Notes: generated by a model from the letters alone, not told the origin. DNA of 19,262 nt from Patescibacteria group bacterium UBA3527 (GCA_002377025.1 DFPA01000056.1:1-19262); one strand, 5' to 3'. Shown: positions 8,315 through 16,027, counted from the first letter of the stretch. Numbers and translations: made by a program.

Positions 8315-9786
8315 ATGTCTTTACTCAATGTCTTAAACAGTTTTTTCGACTCTGTACGCAAATCTACTCCACCTTCGATTAAATCTTCAACGACAACAGC
8401 TAGGTCAATTTCACCTTCAGTATCTTTGTTGTTTATGACGAACCTAGATATGGTTAAATCTGAGTTAGTATTCAGCAAATCTTTTGTATTTACCACCTTT
8501 GCAAACCCTGTTACATCTGCAAAATTTATATAGGCTTGATGAATTTTATTAATATGATCATCATTCAAAAATGAGAAATTGGCTTCACGTCTTACCTCAT
8601 TTACTGCATTGATAAATATCACTTTACCTTTTCTTTCTTTTGGTTTATTCATTCGGCAAACCAATAAGCAGGACTCCATTGGTGAGTTGTAGAAGAGATT
8701 TGGACCGAGGCCAATCACTGCTTCGACCACGTCATCCTCAAGCATCTTCTCTCTGAAAACTTTTTCTGAATCTCTAAATAAAACCCCATGTGGCCAGAGC
8801 ACTACACTTCTTCCACTTTTATCATTAGAACTTTTCAATATGTGTTGTTGGAAAGCGTAATCAGCACATCCTTGTGGTGGAGTACCATAAATATTTCTTC
8901 CGTACGGATCATTTGACCATGCAGCAGGATCCCAACGCTTAATTGAGTACGGTGGATTGGCCAGAATAACATCAAATGTTTTTAACTTATCGTTCTCCAA
9001 AAACTTTGGTTCTGAAAGTGTGTTGCCTCTTTCAATATGAAAGTCTTCAATACCATGAAGAAACATGTTCATTCGAGCGATTGAAGAGGTCATGAGATTT
9101 AACTCCTGACCATACATCTTAAGTGTGCGATATTCCTTACCTTGTTCTTTGAGATGATTTACACAATTAAGAAGCAAGCCACCCGAACCACAGGTCGGGT
9201 CATACACACTTTCCCCGGGCTGAGGATCCATGATGAGTGTCATGAGATGTACGACTGTGCGATTGGTGTAAAACTCAGCTGCAGTGTGCCCGCTATCATC
9301 TGCAAACTTTTTGATCAAGAACTCATATGCGTTACCGAGCTCGTCGTTGGGAACGTTCTTTATTGAAAGAGTTTGCCCTGAGAAATGCTCAAGTAAATCA
9401 ATGAGAGTTTCGTCAGACAAACGGTCTTTATTGGTCCATGAGGCATCCCCGAAGATACCAAAGAGGCGGTCATCATTTGCCTTTTCAATTTTCCGCATCG
9501 CATCTTGTAGAGCCTTACCAACATTTAGAGTGACCTCTCGAACATCATTCCAGTGAGCCCCTTTAGGAATCTGAAAGCGATGGTTTTCTTCAAACTTCGC
9601 ATACTCCTTATCTCCATCAGATTCTTTTAAAGCTTTCTCATACTCTTCGTCATACACGTCACACAACCGCTTATAGAAAAGCAGTGGGAAGATGTATTGC
9701 TTATAGTCACCAGCATCAATAACACCTCGCAGAAGCGTGGCGGCTCCCCAGAGGTATGTCTCTAATTCTTTCTGTTTCAATGCCAT
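8311..9786 (-). CDS. hsdM: Type I restriction enzyme, M subunit (second, hsdS-proximal copy)
   Basis: The 491-residue N6-adenine methyltransferase has an HsdM N-terminal helical domain (YIFPLLFYKRL at 31-41), the SAM-binding motif I DPTCGSGG (196-203) and the catalytic NPPY (277-280). It is clearly a paralogue of the neighbouring upstream gene, sharing YIFPLLFYKRL, SSIARMNMFLH and GRN blocks, but it differs throughout. The usual EFYTPR motif reads EFYTNR here (171-176), motif I has S for T, and the C-terminal ~100 residues are dissimilar. Having two complete hsdM genes with one hsdS and one hsdR is unusual. They may form a mixed M1-M2 pair on HsdS. The stop overlaps the hsdS start. Confidence 0.93.
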   Translation of the reverse strand: MALKQKELETYLWGAATLLRGVIDAGDYKQYIFPLLFYKRLCDVYDEEYEKALKESDGDKEYAKFEENHRFQIPKGAHWNDVREVTLNVGKALQDAMRKIEKANDDRLFGIFGDASWTNKDRLSDETLIDLLEHFSGQTLSIKNVPNDELGNAYEFLIKKFADDSGHTAAEFYTNRTVVHLMTLIMDPQPGESVYDPTCGSGGLLLNCVNHLKEQGKEYRTLKMYGQELNLMTSSIARMNMFLHGIEDFHIERGNTLSEPKFLENDKLKTFDVILANPPYSIKRWDPAAWSNDPYGRNIYGTPPQGCADYAFQQHILKSSNDKSGRSVVLWPHGVLFRDSEKVFREKMLEDDVVEAVIGLGPNLFYNSPMESCLLVCRMNKPKERKGKVIFINAVNEVRREANFSFLNDDHINKIHQAYINFADVTGFAKVVNTKDLLNTNSDLTISRFVINNKDTEGEIDLAVVVEDLIEGGVDLRTESKKLFKTLSKDI

Positions 9787-9787
9787 A

Positions 9788-11272
9788 CTATTTTTTAATC
9801 AGTGAAAACTCTTTAAGGAGTTTTTTCAGATCATCTTCTGCCTCCCAAACTTCTTCCAAGGATTCCTCAAGTTGTTTAGTTGCTTCCTTCAGTGTTGGAA
9901 GTTCAATTGCTGAGTCCTTCTCGACATAAAGTGGTATGTGTAAATTACCGTCATTGGTCAAAATATCTTCTTTTGAAGCAACCGTTACATGATTTTTTAC
10001 ATCTTTGAAACCTGAGTACCATTCAAAGATTTGATCGACATGTTCTTGCTCCAAATAGTTTTGTGCACGTCCCACCCTCACTTGATCTGACGCATCAATA
10101 AACAAAACTTTATTTTCTTTGTCATCTGGTTTATTCGCTCGGAAGACCAGAATACAGGCAGCAAGCGAAGCACCGTAGAAGATATTTGCTCCCAGACCTA
10201 TCACTGCCTCAAGCGAGTCCATTTCAACAAGTTTCTTCCTGATTTGACCCTCTTTTCCTTTTCGGAATAACGCTCCGTGAGGTAGGACAACAGCAATTCG
10301 TCCTGTTGGATATTTCATCGACTTAATCATGTGTTGTACCCAGGCAAAGTCGCCGTTGCCAGTAGGAGGGACTCCTGCAAAATTGCGCCCAAACGGATCA
10401 TTTGTCCAAATATCGTCACCCCATTTCTTGAGTGAGAAGGGTGGATTTGCAATAACACAATCAAATGTTGCCAACTCGTCACCTTCGTAGAAAGCTGGAT
10501 TTCGCAAAGTATCACCTCGAACAACAGTAAAGTCTTCGACATTATGCAGGAACATGTTCATGCGAGCAATTGAAGACGTTGTGAGGTTTTTCTCCTGACC
10601 AAATATTTTAAGCGTCCGGGCATCTTTACCTTCAGCCCTCAACTGTTCCACACACTGCAATAACATACCTCCGGTACCACATGCAGGATCGTAGATGGAC
10701 TCACCTTCCTTCGGGTTTATAATCCTACCCATCAGCTGCACGACTGTTCTTGGTGTGTAGAATTCTCCAGCTTTCTTGTTCGTTAAATCGGCAAATTTCT
10801 TAATGAGATATTCGTATGCCTGACCCAGCATATCCAAGTCAACTGTGCCATTAGCAAGTTTGTATTGTGAGAAGTGTTCAATAAGTTCAATCAGTAAGCT
10901 ATCAGGCAACTTCTCTTTATTAGTCCACGCGGCATCACCAAATATCCCGTACAGATCCTGGTTAGCTTTTTCTATTTCACGAAAGGCATAAATGAGCTTT
11001 GCTCCTACATTTGTTGTCGTCTCCCGAACATCCTTCCAGTGACATCCTTCCGGAATCACAAATCTGTGAAATTCAGGTAGTTCCGCGTAACTCGTATCAC
11101 CATCAGATTCCTCCAAAGCAGATTTATATTCATCATCATATACGTCCGAGAGACGCTTATAGAAAAGTAGCGGAAAGATGTACACCTTAAAATCAGCAGC
11201 ATCAACTGGCCCCTTAAGAATCCAAGCTGCATCAGCCAAGTGTTGCTCGAGTTGTTGTAATGTAAGTTTCAT
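9788..11272 (-). CDS. hsdM: Type I restriction enzyme, M subunit (first copy)
   Basis: This 494-residue N6-adenine methyltransferase carries KAGEFYTPRTVVQL (167-180), motif I DPACGTGG (195-202), NPPF (276-279) and FGRNFAGVPP. All of these are canonical for HsdM, so this copy matches the family more closely than its downstream paralogue. The C-terminus is a charged helix of the kind that contacts the HsdS spacer helix. The ATG follows the regulator stop by two bases, and the stop is one base from the next hsdM. No Shine-Dalgarno sequence is visible, so translational coupling is likely. Confidence 0.94.
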   Translation of the reverse strand: MKLTLQQLEQHLADAAWILKGPVDAADFKVYIFPLLFYKRLSDVYDDEYKSALEESDGDTSYAELPEFHRFVIPEGCHWKDVRETTTNVGAKLIYAFREIEKANQDLYGIFGDAAWTNKEKLPDSLLIELIEHFSQYKLANGTVDLDMLGQAYEYLIKKFADLTNKKAGEFYTPRTVVQLMGRIINPKEGESIYDPACGTGGMLLQCVEQLRAEGKDARTLKIFGQEKNLTTSSIARMNMFLHNVEDFTVVRGDTLRNPAFYEGDELATFDCVIANPPFSLKKWGDDIWTNDPFGRNFAGVPPTGNGDFAWVQHMIKSMKYPTGRIAVVLPHGALFRKGKEGQIRKKLVEMDSLEAVIGLGANIFYGASLAACILVFRANKPDDKENKVLFIDASDQVRVGRAQNYLEQEHVDQIFEWYSGFKDVKNHVTVASKEDILTNDGNLHIPLYVEKDSAIELPTLKEATKQLEESLEEVWEAEDDLKKLLKEFSLIKK

Positions 11273-11274
11273 AT

Positions 11275-11499
11275 TTACGTAACTAGCTCCTCAACAGTTA
11301 TCCCTAATGCTGAGGCAATTTTTACCACCGTATGCACCCTTGGATCTGGTGTAATCCCACGCTCAATCTTCGCGATTGTGTGGTAATCCAGGCCAGTCCG
11401 CCTCACCAGCTCACTTTTAGAAAGGCCGTGCTTTCGTGAATACTTTTTTATATTCACACCAAGCTTAGAGCTTCTTTTTCTTAGTCCACTTTTTTTCAT
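11275..11499 (-). CDS. Xre-family regulator of the type I RM operon
   Basis: This is a 74-residue single-domain helix-turn-helix protein. LGVNIKKYSRKHGLSKSELV, RRTGLDYHTIAKIERG and SALGITVEEL form the classical five-helix Xre/Cro fold. The basic N-terminal tail (KKSGLRKRSSK) is rich in Lys/Arg. I chose the ATG at 11499, because the frame continues to 11556 but the extra residues would be upstream of or inside the promoter. Only two bases separate it from hsdM. By analogy with controller proteins of type II RM systems it may delay or limit expression of the downstream genes. That role is inferred from position only, and no operator was identified. Confidence 0.85.
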   Translation of the reverse strand: MKKSGLRKRSSKLGVNIKKYSRKHGLSKSELVRRTGLDYHTIAKIERGITPDPRVHTVVKIASALGITVEELVT

Positions 11500-11520
11500 A
11501 AGAAAGTTTTGCTTAGTATA

Positions 11521-11529
11521 ATTATACCA
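11521..11529 (-). promoter_or_regulatory. Extended -10 promoter of the RM operon
   Basis: Read on the minus strand, 11529-11521 is TGGTATAAT, a perfect TATAAT preceded by TGn. A second box, TATACT, follows at 11520-11515. The ATG of the regulator at 11499 lies 15-22 bases further on. No good -35 is seen, which is normal for extended -10 promoters. Confidence 0.6.
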
Positions 11530-11577
11530 ACATACTTTGAAGATATCGACCCGCAACTGTGCAGAATAGAAACCCTC

Positions 11578-12900
11578 TTATTGCCTCACCTGTACTCTTT
11601 TGTGTTCAACCACTAGAGTAGTTTTGAAACAATTCATAAGGACTCTTTTCTCTTCACTTGAACCTTCGCCTAGTACATATTTGACGTAAGTTTTTATGTC
11701 TATATCCCGGTGCTTTTCTTTCCTTCCAGAAATACCGAGTACTTTGCAGTAAAACTTATTAAATCTTTTTAACTCATCTTCAAACTTCGCTCTTACGCCA
11801 CTCTTTTCAAGGTCTATTTCGTCCATCAACTTTATTAACTGATTTACGAGCTCTTCTTCGCGTAAATATTTGTTTTTGCAATATCGATCTTTTGATCGTC
11901 CACAGCCGTAATAGATATACTTTGCTGTTGTTCCATCCTTGAGCTGTTTGTACTTTTCCTCAGCAGAAATGCCCGAGCCACACAGACCACACGTCATCAG
12001 TTTTGTGAAGGCGAACTCTTTGCTCTGTCGCACGATATTGTCCCGCTTGAGTTGTTCCTGCACCTTGGTGAACAGTTCTTTGGTGACAATGGGCTCATGC
12101 TTGCCTTTGTACCAACTACCGCTTCCTTTTGGATACTCAAACTCACCATAGTAGAAAGGGTTCTGTAGTGTGCGGTAGATATTGCTCAACGCTAAGTTGT
12201 GATTCCCAACAGACTTGAAGTTCAACTCGAATTTTAGCCAGTGATATATCTTCCTGCCTGACCATTTGTCATACGCAACTTTCTCAAACATTTGGCGCAC
12301 GATAGGTGCTCGGTCAGGGTCGATGATAATCTGACATCGTTTATCAATCTGCTTCTGGTTCAGGTACCCAACAGGTGCCATACCCGGCCACAATCCCATT
12401 TCACATCGCGCTCGCAACCCGCGCTTCACGTTTACGCCTCGGTTGTCGTTCTCAAGCTTTGCCTGTGAACCAAGAATCATGAGTAAGAACTTCTCGTTTG
12501 GGTTATTCGTAAACGTCTGCCCGTACGTGCGTATTTCTTTCAGCACACCACCATCCATAAGGTCCACCACTTGTCCGAGGTCTCCTGCGTTACGCGAGAT
12601 GCGATCTGGCGCCCATGTCAGTATGCCGTTGTATTTACCAAGTCGTATCTCGTTGAGGATCTCATTGAACACAGGACGTTGACCAGTATTCTTGGCTGAG
12701 TGCGACTCACGCTTCATGCATACAATCTCTAGATTCTCTCGCTCCGCTAATTGCAACATCTCCTTTATTTGACTATCAATGGACAATACTTGTCTCTCTT
12801 CGGATTCAGTAGACTTCCTCGCATAGAGACAATACTTCACACTGTCCGACACGGGTGTTCCCTGAGCAAGTTGAGTCGACGTTTCTACCGTATTGTGCAT
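11578..12900 (-). CDS. Large-type serine recombinase (site-specific integrase)
   Basis: The 440-residue protein shows the resolvase/invertase catalytic domain: YARKSTESEERQ with the nucleophile S30, then TWAPDRISRN (R100, R103). A recombinase domain follows (GLRARCEMGLWPGMAPVGYL, about 161-180). A zinc ribbon is formed by C304, C307, C333 and C341, followed by a helical C-terminus. Such enzymes integrate and excise phages or genomic islands, and they usually recombine at a site next to their own gene. The length is at the short end for the large serine family but all domains are present. It sits just upstream of the RM promoter on the same strand, so the RM genes could travel with it. No attachment site could be identified. 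Confidence 0.92.
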   Translation of the reverse strand: MHNTVETSTQLAQGTPVSDSVKYCLYARKSTESEERQVLSIDSQIKEMLQLAERENLEIVCMKRESHSAKNTGQRPVFNEILNEIRLGKYNGILTWAPDRISRNAGDLGQVVDLMDGGVLKEIRTYGQTFTNNPNEKFLLMILGSQAKLENDNRGVNVKRGLRARCEMGLWPGMAPVGYLNQKQIDKRCQIIIDPDRAPIVRQMFEKVAYDKWSGRKIYHWLKFELNFKSVGNHNLALSNIYRTLQNPFYYGEFEYPKGSGSWYKGKHEPIVTKELFTKVQEQLKRDNIVRQSKEFAFTKLMTCGLCGSGISAEEKYKQLKDGTTAKYIYYGCGRSKDRYCKNKYLREEELVNQLIKLMDEIDLEKSGVRAKFEDELKRFNKFYCKVLGISGRKEKHRDIDIKTYVKYVLGEGSSEEKRVLMNCFKTTLVVEHKRVQVRQ

Positions 12901-12944
12901 ACATCACTATCAATGACAGCAATTACTTCATTAGTCTAGACGTA

Positions 12945-12968
12945 CAAAAGCCCCGTCGAATCGACGGG
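12945..12968 (-). terminator. Terminator after the terminase-like gene
   Basis: On the minus strand, CCCGTCGATTCGACGGG (12968-12952) forms a 7-bp perfect stem with a three-base loop, followed by GCTTTT. It starts 17 bases after the stop of the terminase-small-subunit-like gene and lies before the recombinase ATG, so it would separate the two transcription units. Confidence 0.75.
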
Positions 12969-12984
12969 ACTGTTGCTAAGAACA

Positions 12985-13566
12985 CTACTTAGAAGAACGT
13001 TTCGGTGTATACATCTTCGCTACACCCTTCTTGGATACCGGCTCCTCAACGTCCTCATCAGGAACCGCATCATCTTCCTCCACATCCTCTAGTTCTTCCT
13101 CTTCTTCAAAGACGAAGTCATCCTCCTCAACATCGTGCCATGCCATGCCAACTCGAGCGATTTCTTCTATGCGTTCTGGGGTAAGAGGATTGTCATCAAA
13201 CTCATGCTTGTGACGATGGTACAGCTTGTCACTGTACTGCACACTATGGTTTTTCAACCAGAAGATGACAGCAGTGAGTTTGTCTGCTTTTGCGTTCTTA
13301 ATGAGGATTGACTCCATCATGTCGTTGACGAACTCAATGCCTTTCTCACGTGCCGCTTCGCACGCTTCGCGAAACTCTGCATCTTCATTTCGCCATCGAT
13401 AGTAGGTGCTACGGTCAACACCTACTTTCGCGGCAACTACTTGAATGATTGGTGATTCTTCAAGCTTGTCGATGAACTTCTTTTTGTCTCGTTCCTGTCG
13501 TTCTTTAACCGTATCGCGTTTTGACGCCCTCGTTTTCTCAGTAGCCTTTACAGTTTTACGAGCCAT
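12985..13566 (-). CDS. Phage terminase small subunit-like DNA-binding protein
   Basis: The protein has 193 residues. A Lys/Arg-rich N-terminus (1-32) leads into a helix-turn-helix (SPIIQVVAAKVGVDRSTYYR, 38-57, then WRNEDAEFREACEAAREKG). A helical oligomerisation-like segment follows, including AVIFWLKNH. The C-terminal part is extremely acidic (about 145-175, mainly Glu/Asp). This is the pattern of phage small-terminase or related packaging-site DNA-binding proteins. The ATG at 13566 overlaps the end of the methyltransferase gene by 11 bases. A longer frame to 13671 would lie almost wholly inside that gene and was not used. No large terminase follows; the next gene is the recombinase beyond a terminator. 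The protein may be a relic or may serve another DNA-binding role. Confidence 0.68.
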   Translation of the reverse strand: MARKTVKATEKTRASKRDTVKERQERDKKKFIDKLEESPIIQVVAAKVGVDRSTYYRWRNEDAEFREACEAAREKGIEFVNDMMESILIKNAKADKLTAVIFWLKNHSVQYSDKLYHRHKHEFDDNPLTPERIEEIARVGMAWHDVEEDDFVFEEEEELEDVEEDDAVPDEDVEEPVSKKGVAKMYTPKRSSK

Positions 13567-14896
13567 GGCGAGCGATACGCTTCGCGGTCTTACCCGTGAG
13601 CTTCTCCCAGCGTTTGATAATGACCTCTGCGTACACAGGAGATTTCTCCATGATGCGACACGACCGTCCAATCTTGATGCACGCCATTAAGGTTGAGCCA
13701 GAACCACCAAATGGCTCAAGTACCAAGTCGTTTTGCTTTGTCAGCACCTTAATGTACGGAATGAGCAATTCAAGTGGCTTCGTCCCGAAGATGATGTCTT
13801 GTCCTGACGACTTCTTATCAGCGGCAATGTGTTCGATGAAGTCAGTCGGGCAATACTTCTTACCCTTTGCGTAACTCTCCCAGTGCGGAGAACCTGACGT
13901 CGCAAAGAGTGCGTTTTCATACTCGTTTTGGAAGAGTTCGTCCTCTTCTTCGAGATTGAGCTTAACATCGCCAGCACTACCAACCAGTGCGATGTCTGTT
14001 TTGTTGAAGAACTTATACTTAGCACTGAATCCCTGCATACGATTTGGCACATGCCACGTAATGGTATTGCGATACTTCCAATGTGCCTCTAAGGCATTCC
14101 AAATAGTTCGTAAGTTCTTTGGATTCTCGAAGATGATGATTGAGAAGTTCGGCTTCTGCACTTTAGCGACATTCGCCATCCAGAGTTCAGAGAAGTTCTC
14201 AGGGAGCGACTCGGTTTCAAGGTAGCGACGATTTTTCTTCGCGCCGAAGCCTACCGTCACACCGTCCTTCTGTTTTGTTTTCCCACGAAGATAATCGAGG
14301 ATATATGGCGGATCCGTCATGACCATATCGGCCTGTACTCCCTCCATAAGGTGGAGCATATCTGCTTCTATGGTTGAATCGCCAACCATCAGTCGGTTAC
14401 CATCAATTTCAAAGACGTCACCTTTCTTTGCTTTGACCTCCTTGATGTTCATCTTGTCGAGTTCTTTCTTGAGATCAAATTCTTCAACAGTCGTTTCAAC
14501 GTCAAAGATGTCATCGATATCTTCGCTAGTGAAGCCGACGTCGGTAAGGAATGCTTTGTCGAATTCGGCGAGTAGTTTGAAGTCGAAAGAACCAGTGTTT
14601 TTGTTAAGACGTAAGTTCAATTCTTTCTCTTTCTGAAGACTCGGGATGTTCACGTATACGACCGGTACTTCAGTGAATCCAAGTTCCTTTGCAATGTGTA
14701 GCCTGAAGTGTCCACCGATGAGGACATTCTTTCGTTTTGAAGCACTATTGCAGATGAGTGGATCAACTAATCCGAACCGTGTAATGCTCTCCTTGAGAGC
14801 GTCTGCCTGACTTTCGTCCCACGTTCGTGGGTTGTATGCCGCAGGCTTAATGGCATCTATGAGGACGTTCACGACCTCAAGGTCTATATTTTTCAT
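13556..14896 (-). CDS. ParB-like / N6-adenine DNA methyltransferase fusion (orphan, phage type)
   Basis: The 446-residue protein begins with a ParB/sulfiredoxin-like domain (about 5-95; IKPAAYNPRTW, GLVDPLI and IGGHFRLHIAKELGF). It continues with a beta-class DNA methyltransferase in which catalytic TDPPY (194-198) precedes the SAM-binding motif LEPFGGSGST (393-402). Such fusions are common in phages and mobile elements, where they methylate adenine to protect DNA or modulate packaging. No partner restriction gene is adjacent, so it is an orphan methylase. I chose the ATG at 14896 (MKNIDLEVV), although the frame opens from 14923. It overlaps the terminase-like gene and is probably co-transcribed with it. 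Confidence 0.87.
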   Translation of the reverse strand: MKNIDLEVVNVLIDAIKPAAYNPRTWDESQADALKESITRFGLVDPLICNSASKRKNVLIGGHFRLHIAKELGFTEVPVVYVNIPSLQKEKELNLRLNKNTGSFDFKLLAEFDKAFLTDVGFTSEDIDDIFDVETTVEEFDLKKELDKMNIKEVKAKKGDVFEIDGNRLMVGDSTIEADMLHLMEGVQADMVMTDPPYILDYLRGKTKQKDGVTVGFGAKKNRRYLETESLPENFSELWMANVAKVQKPNFSIIIFENPKNLRTIWNALEAHWKYRNTITWHVPNRMQGFSAKYKFFNKTDIALVGSAGDVKLNLEEEDELFQNEYENALFATSGSPHWESYAKGKKYCPTDFIEHIAADKKSSGQDIIFGTKPLELLIPYIKVLTKQNDLVLEPFGGSGSTLMACIKIGRSCRIMEKSPVYAEVIIKRWEKLTGKTAKRIARHGS

Positions 14897-14946
14897 AGTA
14901 GAACTATTTAGCAATAGCCCCATGCCTAGGACTGTAAGTAATAGCT

Positions 14947-15055
14947 CTCAGTAAATCTCAATATAGCTGTCGCAATCGACATCTCTGCATAAAGTTGCGC
15001 AGGAAATGCTGGAAATTAGTGCATATCCTGTTATGTATAAAACTCAGTAAATCTC
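14947..15055 (+). repeat. 13-bp direct repeat CTCAGTAAATCTC
   Basis: CTCAGTAAATCTC occurs at 14947-14959 and again at 15043-15055, 96 bases apart and in the same orientation. The second copy directly follows TATAAA (15036-15041) and precedes TATAAT (15066-15071). That position would suit a repressor or iteron-binding site, but the role is unknown. Confidence 0.6.
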
Positions 15056-15223
15056 GTTACCACCATATAATCAGAGAGCCAGTGATGCTCCAAGCAGACC
15101 CCTGTGGATAAATGGCTTAACTAAGCCGCGAAAGTGCAAAAGGTGCAAATGGAGCGTTTGTAGGCAAACCGCTACACAAAGCGCTAATACTAAGCTAAAA
15201 CACAGGTCTTATTAAATAAATCG

Positions 15224-15232
15224 TGATAGTAT
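15224..15232 (+). promoter_or_regulatory. Putative extended -10 promoter for the rightward gene cluster
   Basis: TGATAGTAT is a TGn-type extended -10 with four of six matches to TATAAT. Transcription from it would start near 15239 and give a leader of about 190 bases before the ATG at 15430, containing the paired repeats described next. No -35 is apparent. Confidence 0.35.
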
Positions 15233-15290
15233 ATGGATTACAACTGAATAGCAGCGTTAGCCTAAGTTCATTTTGGATATGGCTACAAAT

Positions 15291-15421
15291 CGCACGACAC
15301 AAGAGAACCCATCATGTAGGGCGTGTCGTGCGTTACCAAGGGAAACTTTGGTAGAGGATACCGTAAGGTCCCTCCCTATGTGGTGGGCTTTGTTGTATCT
15401 ACTTACTAAAACGCACGACAC
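15291..15421 (+). promoter_or_regulatory. Three-copy CGCACGACAC element able to form alternative stems
   Basis: CGCACGACAC occurs at 15291-15300 and 15412-15421, and its exact complement GTGTCGTGCG at 15323-15332. Copies 1 and 2 can pair over 10 bp with a 22-base loop. Copies 2 and 3 can pair over 12 bp (15323-15334 with 15410-15421) around 75 bases that hold smaller hairpins (ACCAA/TTGGT and ACC-GTAA-GGT). The two pairings exclude each other, and copy 3 ends eight bases before the nuclease ATG. This fits an RNA switch or a set of operator sites for a DNA-binding protein. Confidence 0.6.
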
Positions 15422-15429
15422 AACACAAT

Positions 15430-16017
15430 ATGTACAAAAGAAAGGAGGTGAGGAAACTCACTGGTAGTGAGGAATTCATCCACACAGGAGACAAGAAGTT
15501 TACCGTCTTGGATTTCTGGAGGTACGGTTTCTCAAACCTCAACTCAAACGTACTCCGAGGAGCGTTGGCAGAGTATATTGTAGAAACCGCTCTCAAGGAC
15601 GTAGAAGACATAGAAATCAGAAATCCGTGGGGAGATTACGACGTAGACTATCAAGGGAAAACCATTGAGGTTAAATGTTGCTCCTACTTGCAAGATTGGG
15701 ACCAACTGAAACTCTCGACTATTCAGTGGTCTGGACTGAAAGCGAATACCCTGTATTGGAACGATGCAGTCGCAAAACAAATCAAACAAGAAAAGAAAGA
15801 ATACAAAGCACAAATATACGTCCTTGCGCTCCTCAATCACAAAGAAACAGAAACGCTCAACATATTGGATATGGACCAATGGTGCTTTTATGTCCTTTCT
15901 AAGGACAAGCTACAGTCGCTCACCAAAGATGGAAGTAGTGTCTCTCTATCATTACTTAAGAAAAACGGCATAGAGTCGGTTGCTTACCATGATCTAAAAG
16001 TAGCGATAGAAGCGTAG
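15430..16017 (+). CDS. PD-(D/E)XK nuclease-like protein
   Basis: The 195-residue protein contains a restriction-endonuclease-like core. RGALAEYIVETAL (43-55) supplies the first Glu (E48). GDYDVDYQGKTIEVKCC (68-84) gives an Asp near D71 and the E80-x-K82 pair, and SYLQDWDQL follows. This is the order seen in PD-(D/E)XK nucleases. The N-terminal VLDFWRYGFSNLNSN segment looks like the natural start of the fold. The specific family and target are not recognised. The ATG at 15430 has no upstream ribosome-binding site, yet an excellent one (AAAGGAGGTG, 15441-15450) lies inside codons 4-7 with no in-frame start at a useful distance. It is the first gene of the rightward cluster, and the next gene begins 10 bases after its stop. 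Confidence 0.75.
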   Translation: MYKRKEVRKLTGSEEFIHTGDKKFTVLDFWRYGFSNLNSNVLRGALAEYIVETALKDVEDIEIRNPWGDYDVDYQGKTIEVKCCSYLQDWDQLKLSTIQWSGLKANTLYWNDAVAKQIKQEKKEYKAQIYVLALLNHKETETLNILDMDQWCFYVLSKDKLQSLTKDGSSVSLSLLKKNGIESVAYHDLKVAIEA

Positions 16018-16027
16018 AGCCTATCTT

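Larger units (their letters stand above)
14924..15290. other. Gene-free divergent region with DnaA box and short repeats
   Basis: No coding frame is convincing here. The region contains TGTGGATAA at 15103-15111, the exact complement of the DnaA-box consensus TTATCCACA. It also holds GGCTTA-AC-TAAGCC (15114-15127), two GTGCAAA repeats nine bases apart (15134-15140, 15143-15149) and the hairpin GCGTTTG-TAGG-CAAACCGC (15154-15172). An A/T-rich stretch follows at about 15208-15240. Genes to the left read leftwards and most genes to the right read rightwards, so this is the divergence point of the accessory region. A replication or control site is possible but not proven. Confidence 0.5.

Noticed and set aside
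13567..13671. Longer start of the terminase-like gene at 13671
   Set aside because: It would extend the overlap with the methyltransferase gene to over 100 bases and encode an Arg/Ser-rich out-of-frame reading of its conserved C-terminus.
15279..15467. Short open frame with a CxxC (MATNRTTQENPSCRACRALP)
   Set aside because: It is read through the paired repeats and overlaps the nuclease start in another frame; no ribosome-binding site and no recognisable domain, although a leader peptide cannot be excluded.
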